The notes below the pieces were generated by a model, which had not been told where the DNA came from, made no database searches, and saw only the letters and a program-made list of their open reading frames with translations. Made by a program: the position numbers and the translations under genes. This document shows positions 7,553-14,100 of a DNA stretch of 18,055 nt, piece after piece. The stretch is from Vulcanimicrobiota bacterium (lineage in GTDB: Bacteria > Vulcanimicrobiota > Vulcanimicrobiia > Vulcanimicrobiales > Vulcanimicrobiaceae), in the NCBI GenBank assembly GCA_019245995.1, contig JAFAQW010000285.1:1-18055 (forward strand), written 5' to 3'. Position 1 is the stretch's first letter; the number at the start of each line of letters is the position of its first letter.

Positions 7553-7643
7553 GCAACTCGCAGAATCTTAACGTTGTCCACATATAATACACAGAGCGCG
7601 GGCATAAACTATAACTTATCCCCTGCAGAAGGAACTTCATCGC
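7553..7643. promoter_or_regulatory. Divergent promoter island between minC and the M48 peptidase gene
   Basis: This 91-bp spacer is the most AT-rich stretch of the window. It holds TATAAT at 7583-7588 on the plus strand and an overlapping TATTAT at 7589-7584 on the minus strand, so the two -10 elements would share bases. I see no convincing -35 at 16-18 bp for either, so an activator or a non-sigma70-like holoenzyme is possible. A second -10-like TATAAC lies at 7610-7615. The M48 gene has AGAAGGAA (7628-7634 region) as ribosome site, about 10 bases before its ATG. Confidence 0.5.
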
Positions 7644-9707
7644 ATGTTGCGTCGCATTATTCCACTCCTCGTTGCCGCCGCATTGCTGGCAGGCGCGGTT
7701 GCGCCTGCGCCCGTCGGGGCGATGTCGACTCAGTCCGAAATCGCCCTCGGACAAGCGGAAGACCAGCAGATCGTCGCGAGCAGCGTCATCGAGACTGACC
7801 CGCTCCTCAATGCATACGTGCAAGGCATCGCCGGCAACCTTTGGAATCAGGTCGCGCGCAAGGACGTACCCTACTCCATCAAGGTCATCAAGGATAGCCA
7901 GGTCAACTCGTTCGCGACGATGGGCGGCTTCGTCTACGTCAACGAAGGACTGGTCGACTTCGTGCAGTCCGACGACGAGCTCGCGAGCGTTTTGGGACAC
8001 GAAACCGGCCACATCGAGCGGCGCCACGTGCTCACGAACTACTCGAAGGCCGAAATTCTGAACATCCTGTTTGGCATCGCCTCGATCTTCTCGCCGATCA
8101 TCTATCAGTTCGGGGGTCTCGCGGAGGCGGGCCTCATGGCGAAGATCTCGCGTGAAGACGAAATACAAGCGGATCGGTACGGTCTGCAACTGATGTCGCG
8201 AGCCGGCTACGATCCGGAATCGATGGTGACGATGCTGGCGCACCTCGCCGTGCTCCAGAACGAGCACAGTGACGCCGTCAGCAAGTATCTCGAAGATCAC
8301 CCTGACCCCAATGCGCGGGTCGCGCACTTGATGGGTTACCCCGAGCTGGATCCCAGCGACGTAACGGCGGCGCAGGAACTCGTTCAGGCGTCCAGCGACG
8401 AGGAGCGCGCGCGCTATGAGTTCTCCCAGCTGCGGCTCGATCAAGTGCTCAGGAAAGACCCCCAAAATCCCGAAGCGCTGCTCGAGCTGGGGCAGTCAGA
8501 ACTGGCGCTGGGTCTCCCCAGCAAGAGCGAGCAAACACTCGCGGAGGCGGCACAACTCGGCACCTCGGCGACGCGCGCAGCCGCCAAGGAGCGGATTGCG
8601 GCGTTACGCCAGATGGAGATTCAACGGGTCAGTTTGACCAAGCCCGACCTCCCGAAACTGCAAAGCGCTGTGACGGCTGCCCAGGCATCGCATGCGCTCG
8701 GCGCTACCGAGATCGCGCAACGTGCCGCCCAAGGCAAGGATCAGCTCAAGGCCGTCACCAGCCGTCTGGAGACGCTGCAATACGAAGTGCCCGATTTGAG
8801 CCGCATCAACGTTCGGCGAGGTTCCCGGGTGGAGGCGATCGTCAAGAACCTCAACTCGATCACGCGTTCGGTCAACAGCGCCCTGCAGGACGCCGGCGGC
8901 GATGCGGGGCCGATCGGCGGCGTCGGAACGCTCGAGAAGAACAAAGAGAGCGGCCTCCTCAAGGACAGCGCGGACGTCTATCAAGAGATGCTGGCTCCGT
9001 TCGCGATGCGTCCCGTTCCGACGCAGTCGCTCGCGATCTTCCCGTCGTACCCCGCGATGCTCAACGAGCTTTCGCTCGCAGACGGTGAGATGGTGCACTC
9101 CGTGGATGCGGCGCGGGCTTCGCTGACGATGCTCGATCAGACGTTCGGCGACTTGGACGAGTTCCTCAAGGCGCTGGACCATGCATCCCTGAGCTTTAAC
9201 GGGGACATCACGCAAAGCGAGTACATGTCGCTGCAACCGATGATGCGTAAGACGGTCGAGGAGTTCAGTGCCGCGGCGACGGCCGCCTCGCAGAGTGCGC
9301 AGCTCTTCAACTTGGCTCGCGCGCGGCTACTCTCCAACCGCATTACGCTGCTGGGCCTTGGGACCTCGCCCCAGATCTACTCCACGCTTCGCTATTCCCT
9401 GCAGCATCGCTTCGGCATGGACGGCATCGACTACCGGACGATGCTGCGCGACGGCATCACGCCGGGAGACGTCGCGGCAGCCACCATCATCGCAGCCGAC
9501 ATCAAGAGCACGCCGCAGAGCGTCATCGCCGAGGCGAAGAACTCTGGGCGTACCGTGATCGACATTGCCAACGACCACAAGATGCACGCCTGGCCGTTGG
9601 AGATCTTCATGGGACTCGTCTACCTGGATTACACGGACGATCCTAGCAAGGAGCTGCGCAAGGCCGACGGCACGCTCGCAGTCGACTTGCACAAACTGGG
9701 ACTGTAG
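7644..9707 (+). CDS. Exported M48-family zinc metallopeptidase with TPR-like segment and unassigned C-terminal half
   Basis: 687 residues. A signal peptide covers 1-26 (Arg-Arg, hydrophobic core, cleavage likely after PVGA). The peptidase domain (about 35-235) contains VNSFATMGGFVYVNEGLV, the HExxH zinc site HETGH (His119, Glu120, His123), and the third-ligand region SREDEIQADRYG (Glu173). This layout matches BepA/LoiP-type periplasmic M48 proteases, which act in outer-membrane protein quality control. A helical TPR-like stretch follows (about 255-310). From about 340 to 687 the protein is helical, with no family I can name. The last 90 residues contain a GITPGDVAAATIIA module resembling short helical repeats in other secreted proteins. 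ATG start with a good AAGGA site. Substrate unknown. Confidence 0.88.
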   Translation: MLRRIIPLLVAAALLAGAVAPAPVGAMSTQSEIALGQAEDQQIVASSVIETDPLLNAYVQGIAGNLWNQVARKDVPYSIKVIKDSQVNSFATMGGFVYVNEGLVDFVQSDDELASVLGHETGHIERRHVLTNYSKAEILNILFGIASIFSPIIYQFGGLAEAGLMAKISREDEIQADRYGLQLMSRAGYDPESMVTMLAHLAVLQNEHSDAVSKYLEDHPDPNARVAHLMGYPELDPSDVTAAQELVQASSDEERARYEFSQLRLDQVLRKDPQNPEALLELGQSELALGLPSKSEQTLAEAAQLGTSATRAAAKERIAALRQMEIQRVSLTKPDLPKLQSAVTAAQASHALGATEIAQRAAQGKDQLKAVTSRLETLQYEVPDLSRINVRRGSRVEAIVKNLNSITRSVNSALQDAGGDAGPIGGVGTLEKNKESGLLKDSADVYQEMLAPFAMRPVPTQSLAIFPSYPAMLNELSLADGEMVHSVDAARASLTMLDQTFGDLDEFLKALDHASLSFNGDITQSEYMSLQPMMRKTVEEFSAAATAASQSAQLFNLARARLLSNRITLLGLGTSPQIYSTLRYSLQHRFGMDGIDYRTMLRDGITPGDVAAATIIAADIKSTPQSVIAEAKNSGRTVIDIANDHKMHAWPLEIFMGLVYLDYTDDPSKELRKADGTLAVDLHKLGL

Positions 9708-9732
9708 CGTTGTTCCGCGATGCGCAGAGACG

Positions 9733-10719
9733 ATGACCCGCGGGGCTGATGCGCGGACGCTCTTCGGACTGCTGCGCAAGGGGATCGACGTACGCGCCGT
9801 CGGCGCGCACGTTCGCAAGCCGTTCCGCTTTTTGCTGTGCGGCGATCCGGCGCTCGTCTCGGAGTTCCGAAGCCTCCTGCTACGCGGACACGGCCCCACC
9901 GTTCCGCCGGAGGCGGCGGCCTGCTTGGAAACGCTCCCTCTCGATGCGCCGGCCGCGCTGACCAACTGGCGCGAAGTACGCGCGATCGTCGCTCTCCAAC
10001 GCCCGGCGGATGGCCTTGACGCGGATCTCAGTCGTCTGAAGGCCCCCGTTCCGATTCTGGCGCTGACGGTGGACGCCGATGCGGCGCCCGGGGGTCCGCC
10101 CGCATTGCCCCCGCGCGGCCAACGCGGCGAGTACGTCGTCACGGAGTTGACCGTCGAGTCGCTGCGCCCGCGTTTTTTTCCGCACCTCGTCGAATCGGCG
10201 AAGGGCGTCGAGATCGCGGTCGGGCGTCAATTGCCGGCGATGCGCGAGAGCGTCGCCGCGAAACTGACGAAAGACGCCGCGAACAACGCGCTCAAGGTCG
10301 CGGTCGCAAGCGCCGTGGTAGATCACATTCCCGTCGTGGGATTGGCGCTTGGCGCGGTCGCCTCGGCGGGCGACATGGTCGCGATCACGGGCATTCAGGT
10401 GATGCTGATGCTCCACATCGAGGCCGCCTACGGACGCGATCCGGACCTCCAACGAAGCTGGCAGCTCCTGCCCGTGATCGGCGGTGGCTTCGGGTGGCGC
10501 GCGCTCGCCCGCGAGCTGGCCGGCTTCGTGCCCGTTGCGGGCCTCGCGATCAAGGGCGCCATCGCGTATGCCGGAACGATCGTCGTCGGGGAAGGGGTCG
10601 CGTTCTTCCTGGAACATGGACGCGAGATGAGCCGCGGACAAGCCTCTGCGCTCTACGAACGCACCAAGAACGACGCGTTGCGCTTAGGTCGAGAACTCGT
10701 TACAAAGCTTCGCCGCTAG
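9733..10719 (+). CDS. DUF697/YcjF-like membrane-associated protein
   Basis: 328 residues from the ATG at 9733, 25 bases after the M48 stop, with a GAGA ribosome site; the frame is open further upstream, but that part lies inside the M48 gene. The C-terminal half matches the DUF697 pattern: NALKVAVASAVVDHIPVVGLALGAVASAGDMVAITGIQVMLML (185-227), then a second hydrophobic hairpin around 264-293, suggesting two membrane-inserting helical hairpins. The N-terminal half (about 32-150) reads like an alternating alpha/beta domain (FRFLLCGD, REVRAIVAL, VPILALTVD) in the order of a small GTPase, but it has no GxxxxGKS/T P-loop. DUF697 proteins often accompany or are fused to GTPases. Probable operon with the M48 gene; function unknown. 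Confidence 0.7.
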   Translation: MTRGADARTLFGLLRKGIDVRAVGAHVRKPFRFLLCGDPALVSEFRSLLLRGHGPTVPPEAAACLETLPLDAPAALTNWREVRAIVALQRPADGLDADLSRLKAPVPILALTVDADAAPGGPPALPPRGQRGEYVVTELTVESLRPRFFPHLVESAKGVEIAVGRQLPAMRESVAAKLTKDAANNALKVAVASAVVDHIPVVGLALGAVASAGDMVAITGIQVMLMLHIEAAYGRDPDLQRSWQLLPVIGGGFGWRALARELAGFVPVAGLAIKGAIAYAGTIVVGEGVAFFLEHGREMSRGQASALYERTKNDALRLGRELVTKLRR

Positions 10720-10720
10720 C

Positions 10721-11368
10721 GTGTGCAACCCGAGCTCCGTGCGCTTGGGCACGCTGTGCCACATCCAGCGATATCCCCTCAAGAGCCTGCGGCCACAGCC
10801 GTTGGATCGCGCGCGCGTCGAACTCGACGGTCTCGCGGGCGATCGCGCCGGAGCGCTTTTCGTTCGCTCGGGCGCCCAGCGCGTCGGAAAGACGTACCGA
10901 GGCAAGGAGAACGACGAGCTGCACCTGATTGCGGATCCGAACGGCGCGCTCGACGCCGCGGCGCGGCGCGGCGTCGAAGTCGAATTGCGATGCGGCGAAC
11001 GCTTTTTCGACGCCGCACCCATCTCGCTGTTATTCGATCGCTGGCTCGACGACGTCAGTCGCTATGTCGGCTATGCCGTGGAGTGGCAGCGATTCCGGCC
11101 GAATTTCTTCGTGCAGGCTGCCGCGAACTTCAACGCGTCCGAGGACGCATTGGTCGATGCGACCGTCGCGATCGGGAGCGCGCGCTTTACCGTTCGCGCG
11201 CCGACACGGCGCTGTGCGGTTCCCACCTACGATCCTCACGGTCGCGGCAAGGACCTACGCGTGCAGCGCTTCATCGTCAACGAACGCGACAACGTGATGG
11301 GTGTCTACTGCGACGTTGCGAGCGCCGGAGAAGTAGCCGTGGGCGACGCCGTAATCTTCAACGCGTGA
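10721..11368 (+). CDS. MOSC domain-containing protein (YcbX/YiiM-type)
   Basis: 215 residues. The N-terminal motif IQRYPLKSLRPQPLDRARVELDGLAGDRA is the MOSC N-terminal beta-barrel signature. The MOSC core includes FRPNFFV, the cysteine-bearing RAPTRRCAVPTYDP and a final MGVYCDVASAGEVAVGDAV. MOSC proteins bind molybdenum cofactor or transfer sulfur via a conserved Cys; here that is the Cys in RRCAVP. YcbX-like members reduce N-hydroxylated compounds together with an electron donor, which is not visible here. The GTG start is one base after the DUF697 stop, so translation is probably coupled; a GTG at 10739 is an alternative that would still keep the domain. Domain call firm, substrate unknown. 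Confidence 0.85.
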   Translation: MCNPSSVRLGTLCHIQRYPLKSLRPQPLDRARVELDGLAGDRAGALFVRSGAQRVGKTYRGKENDELHLIADPNGALDAAARRGVEVELRCGERFFDAAPISLLFDRWLDDVSRYVGYAVEWQRFRPNFFVQAAANFNASEDALVDATVAIGSARFTVRAPTRRCAVPTYDPHGRGKDLRVQRFIVNERDNVMGVYCDVASAGEVAVGDAVIFNA

Positions 11369-11397
11369 GGAGGCGCCGCGGTACCAGCGACGCCTCC
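11369..11397 (+). terminator. Hairpin right after the MOSC gene stop
   Basis: GGAGGCG (11369-11375) pairs with CGCCTCC (11391-11397). A further CGC/GCG stem (11377-11379 with 11387-11389) sits inside a single C-A mismatch, with the loop ggtacca. It begins at the base after the TGA. No T-run follows on the plus strand. A likely transcript end or stabilising stem for the M48-DUF697-MOSC unit. Confidence 0.5.
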
Positions 11398-11482
11398 AGG
11401 CCCACACCCGGATACGGTGCAACAATAACCGTTCGTGCGGGCCACCGCTCTAAGCAAAGCGTATTAGGCCGTGCGGTATTGC
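11398..11482. other. Structured non-coding spacer between convergent operons
   Basis: No ORF of note. Several nested inverted repeats are visible: 11399-11406 with 11436-11443 (7 of 8 pairs), enclosing 11414-11418 with 11428-11432 (5 of 5); then 11444-11448 with 11473-11477 (5 of 5), enclosing 11450-11453 with 11464-11467 (4 of 4). This is more pairing than a plain spacer usually shows. I could not match it to tRNA, SRP RNA or a riboswitch. Confidence 0.3.
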
Positions 11483-11501
11483 CGAACGGTACTTCCGTCC
11501 G
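11483..11501 (-). terminator. Hairpin downstream of recR
   Basis: On the minus strand CGGACGG (11501-11495) and CCGTTCG (11489-11483) form a 7-bp stem with one G-U pair around the loop aagta, eight bases after the recR stop. On the plus strand the same position is an A-C mismatch, so the stem fits the recR transcript better. No U-tract is seen. Confidence 0.45.
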
Positions 11502-11509
11502 TGGCGGAA

Positions 11510-12109
11510 TTAAAGCGCGCGCCGGCCTTCGAGGGCCTTTGTGATCGTCATCTCGTCGGCGTAATCGAGATCGCCGCCGATCGGCAAACCGTACGCGAGT
11601 CGAGTTACGGTGACTCCCAAGGGTTGGAGTAGACGCGAAAGATAGAGCGCCGTCGCCTCGCCTTCAGCGTTCGGATTCGTCGCCAGAATGATCTCGCGTG
11701 GTTCATCGCGACCGATTCGCTCTACCAGATCTTTCACGTGAAGTTGGGCAGGCCCGATTCCGTCGATCGGCGAGATCAGACCCCCGAGAACGTGGTAGCG
11801 TCCTTTGAACGCGCCCGTGCGTTCGATGGCGTAGACGTCCTTGGCCTCGGCGACGACGCAGAGGGTAGTTGAATCGCGCTGCTCGTCGGCGCAGTACTCG
11901 CATTGGCTGTTCTCGGCGAGCGCGAAACAGATCGGGCACGAACTCACGCCGTCCTTGAGCGCGACGATCGCCTGTGCGAGGGTAGCGGCCTCGTGCCGCG
12001 GACGGTTCAAGAGATGAAAGACGAGACGGGCTGCCGTTTTTGGTCCGATCGTCGGCAATTTGCTCAGCTCACCGATTAGCGTCGCCACGGGGCTTGCGAT
12101 CTTGGTCAC
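11510..12109 (-). CDS. recR: RecR, recombination mediator protein
   Basis: 199 residues, the standard RecR length. Helix-hairpin-helix LPTIGPKTAARLVFHLL (18-34), a four-Cys zinc finger (Cys58, Cys61, Cys70, Cys73: CPIC and CEYC), and a Toprim domain beginning CVVAEAKDVYAIERTGAFKGRYHVLGG, with the family-typical LISPIDGIGP. With RecO (and RecF) it loads RecA on SSB-coated gaps. The frame is open much further upstream, but the GTG at 12109 is the right start: it gives the family N-terminus (TKIASPVATLIGELSKLP) and overlaps the ebfC stop as GTGA. Last gene of dnaX-ebfC-recR, a widely conserved order. Confidence 0.96.
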   Translation of the reverse strand: MTKIASPVATLIGELSKLPTIGPKTAARLVFHLLNRPRHEAATLAQAIVALKDGVSSCPICFALAENSQCEYCADEQRDSTTLCVVAEAKDVYAIERTGAFKGRYHVLGGLISPIDGIGPAQLHVKDLVERIGRDEPREIILATNPNAEGEATALYLSRLLQPLGVTVTRLAYGLPIGGDLDYADEMTITKALEGRRAL

Positions 12110-12414
12110 ATGAGCCCGGGAACGCGCACTCCTCCGGTAACGGAGGCCATGCGCTTCTGCGACGTTTCGCCGGCGTTGCGCAGCGCTTCGTTGACCGCCA
12201 CGGTCACGAGATCTTCCAACGTCTCGAGATCGTCGGGGTCGACGACCTCTTTGGCAATCCGAATGCGGCGAACGCGCTGATCGCACGTCATCTCGACCGT
12301 TACGGAGCCGGCGGCCGCGGTGCCGGTAACGACCGTGTCCGCCAGCTCCTTTTGAGCCTTGGCCATCTCCGCTTGCATTTTCTTGAGTTGCGACATCAGG
12401 TGTGCTTGATTCAT
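12106..12414 (-). CDS. ebfC: EbfC/YbaB family nucleoid-associated protein
   Basis: 102 residues, usual family length. The N-terminal helix MSQLKKMQAEMAKAQKEL is followed by the compact domain with GSVTVEMTCDQRVRRIRIAKEVV and DLVTVAVNEALRNA, matching YbaB. These homodimers bind DNA with little sequence specificity and are nearly always encoded between dnaX and recR. ATG start, ten bases after the dnaX stop, with AAGGCGAGG as ribosome site. The C-terminus (ASVTGGVRVPGLM) resembles the Gly-rich end seen in the family. It overlaps recR by four bases. Its physiological role is not well settled. Confidence 0.94.
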   Translation of the reverse strand: MNQAHLMSQLKKMQAEMAKAQKELADTVVTGTAAAGSVTVEMTCDQRVRRIRIAKEVVDPDDLETLEDLVTVAVNEALRNAGETSQKRMASVTGGVRVPGLM

Positions 12415-12424
12415 CTGCCTCGCC

Positions 12425-13963
12425 TTATCGGATCCGTTCGTTTGCGTAGTCGAAGAGCGCGTCGGCGTCGGGCGTCTCCGGCACCGAGGCGGGCGAAAAG
12501 CCGCTCGAGTCGACCGTCGTTCGCACGCGCAAGGATACTCCCAAGACTTCTTCGATCGCCGACTCGATCAGTCGGGCGTGTTCGCGTACCGATTGGGCGT
12601 TCCAATCGCTCGGGAGCTTCAAGACGACGGCGTTGCCGTCCACGGCTTCCACGGCAGCGCGAGAAAGCACGGCGCGAAGCGGCTGGCGTTCGCTTTCGAC
12701 TTTGGTCCGCACTCGCTGCCAGGCGGCTCGGACTTGATGCAGCGAGACGGCCTCGGACCGCCCCGGTGAGGCGGGCGGATTGACGGGCCGCTTCGGCGAC
12801 TGCGTCGTGAGTTCGGGAGCCGGCGCCGTCAAGCGTGCTTCAAGTGCCGCGACGCGCGCGCTCAGCGCATCCGGCGACGGATCTTCCGTCCAGAGAATGA
12901 AACGCAGCACCGCCGCCTCCAACTCCAGGCGCGCGTTCCCGCCGCTGCGCGCGAGCGCGAGGCCCTCGCCGAAGGTACGTAAGGCGCGAACGAGCGTGGC
13001 TTGCGCGAGGGGCTCGGCGGCCGCGGCCGTGCGCGCCGCGTCCTCAGGCGCCAGATCGCGCGAGAGCAGATCCGGATCGATGCGCGCGATGAGAAGATTA
13101 CGAAAGCCTGCGATCAGCGTACGAATCAGCACTTGAAAATCGATGCCGGCGTCGCTCGCGCTCTCGACGGTCGTGAGCGCTCGAGCCGGGTCTCGCGCGA
13201 TAATCGCGTCGATCAACGACTGCGCAAAACTTCTTCCGCTGGACCCGAAGGCCACGTCAAGCATATCGGAGTCGATGGGTGCGCCTTGTGCAAAGGCCGC
13301 CAGCTGTTCGAGTATCGTGAGCGCGTCCCGCAGCCCACCCTCGGCGCGGTACGCGATGGCCGCGAGCGCGCTTTCCTCTACGGCAATACCCTCCCGCCCG
13401 GCGATTTCACGCATGCGGTCGATCATGACCGGCACCGCGATGCGGCGGAAGGCGTAGCGCTGACAGCGCGACAGGATCGTCACCGGGAGTTTTTCCGGTT
13501 CGGTCGTCGCTAAAATGAACAGCGCGTGCGGCGGCGGTTCCTCCAGCGTTTTGAGGAACGCGTTGGCCCCCTCGCGCGTCAGCATGTGCGCCTCGTCGAT
13601 GATGTAAATCTTCATGCGCATCGTCGCCGGCGCGAACTTTACCGCCTCGCGCAGGGCGCGGATCTCATCGATGCCGCGATTGCTCGCCGCATCGATCTCG
13701 AGCACGTCGAGCGCGGTGCCGGCCAGCATCGCGGTGCAGTTGTCACAGCTGTTGTCCGGAACGGACGTCGGACCAGATGCGCAATTCACGCAGCGAGCGA
13801 GAATTTTCGCCGCCGACGTCTTACCGGAGCCGCGCGGTCCCGAGAAGAGATACGCATGCGCAAGTTTTCCGCTTTCGATCGCCGCGGTCAGCGTTCGAAC
13901 GACGGCGTCTTGGCCGACGAGATCGGCGAACGTCAACGGGCGCCAGGTGCGGTAAAGAGACAC
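12425..13963 (-). CDS. dnaX: DNA polymerase III subunit gamma/tau
   Basis: Clamp-loader ATPase of 512 residues. Domain I has Walker A GPRGSGKT (42-49), the zinc module Cys58, Cys61, Cys73, Cys76, Walker B with DEAH (IIDEAHML, 121-128), sensor-1 LATTEPEKLP and the arginine-finger SRC motif (165-167). Domain III (about 225-355) forms the pentamer collar, and a Pro-rich linker (about 370-400) leads to a C-terminal domain of about 110 residues that corresponds to the tau-like region. The length is shorter than E. coli tau (643). I saw no A-rich slippery site of the E. coli frameshift type. The GTG at 13963 gives the invariant start MSLYRTWRP. There is no clear Shine-Dalgarno sequence, and TAAAGT at 13978-13973 could be a -10 close enough for a very short leader. 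Confidence 0.96.
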   Translation of the reverse strand: MSLYRTWRPLTFADLVGQDAVVRTLTAAIESGKLAHAYLFSGPRGSGKTSAAKILARCVNCASGPTSVPDNSCDNCTAMLAGTALDVLEIDAASNRGIDEIRALREAVKFAPATMRMKIYIIDEAHMLTREGANAFLKTLEEPPPHALFILATTEPEKLPVTILSRCQRYAFRRIAVPVMIDRMREIAGREGIAVEESALAAIAYRAEGGLRDALTILEQLAAFAQGAPIDSDMLDVAFGSSGRSFAQSLIDAIIARDPARALTTVESASDAGIDFQVLIRTLIAGFRNLLIARIDPDLLSRDLAPEDAARTAAAAEPLAQATLVRALRTFGEGLALARSGGNARLELEAAVLRFILWTEDPSPDALSARVAALEARLTAPAPELTTQSPKRPVNPPASPGRSEAVSLHQVRAAWQRVRTKVESERQPLRAVLSRAAVEAVDGNAVVLKLPSDWNAQSVREHARLIESAIEEVLGVSLRVRTTVDSSGFSPASVPETPDADALFDYANERIR

Positions 13964-14100
13964 GGCGCACAGACTTTAGCGGGGCGTTTGAAAGGCGCCT
14001 GCCGGCGGGTAAGGTTGCAACGAGCCCGACCGTACGACGGTTATGAGAGTTGCTTCCCAAGCAGCGGTGCTTGGTTCATTGTTGGGATCGGAATAAGAGG
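13964..14100. promoter_or_regulatory. Divergent spacer between dnaX and recQ with two hairpins
   Basis: This 137-bp gap must hold both promoters. Two perfect inverted repeats are visible: ACCGT/ACGGT (14029-14033 and 14037-14041, loop acg) and CCAAGCA/TGCTTGG (14057-14063 and 14068-14074, loop gcgg). The second lies just upstream of the recQ ribosome site GGAATAAGAGG, so it would sit in the recQ leader. I found no convincing -35/-10 pair. No RNA gene recognised. Confidence 0.4.

Noticed and set aside
7574..7582. DnaA-box-like TTGTCCACA, with a weaker TTATCCCCT at 7616-7624, in the AT-rich island
   Set aside because: Only one 8-of-9 match. At equal base composition about four such matches are expected by chance in this window on both strands. 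There is no cluster, and dnaA/dnaN are not nearby, so I do not call an origin or a DnaA site.
7524..8465. 313-residue minus-strand ORF antisense to the M48 gene
   Set aside because: It mirrors the codons of a clearly real gene (signal peptide, HETGH) and reads as a third-position shadow typical of high GC. No domain of its own.
9565..9732. Upstream extension of the DUF697 gene into the M48 gene
   Set aside because: The frame is open, but the translation is low-complexity and lies entirely within conserved M48 coding sequence. The ATG at 9733 has a ribosome site and follows the M48 stop.
11398..11509. SRP RNA or riboswitch near recR
   Set aside because: Stems exist, but none of the conserved sequence motifs of SRP RNA, tmRNA, 6S RNA or common riboswitches could be seen. 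Kept only as an unnamed structured spacer.
12110..12286. Longer RecR reading frame starting at 12286
   Set aside because: The extra residues are an Arg-rich shadow of ebfC. The family N-terminus begins at the GTG at 12109.
12425..13963. Programmed frameshift making a short gamma form of DnaX
   Set aside because: I saw no A-AAA-AAG-type slippery heptamer with a following hairpin in the gene.
13964..14100. Possible tRNA or SRP RNA upstream of dnaX (minus strand has CTCATAACC, like a tRNA-Met anticodon loop)
   Set aside because: No acceptor stem, D-arm or TTCGA-type T-loop fits around it. The SRP apical motif (GGAA loop with AGCAG) is absent on both strands.
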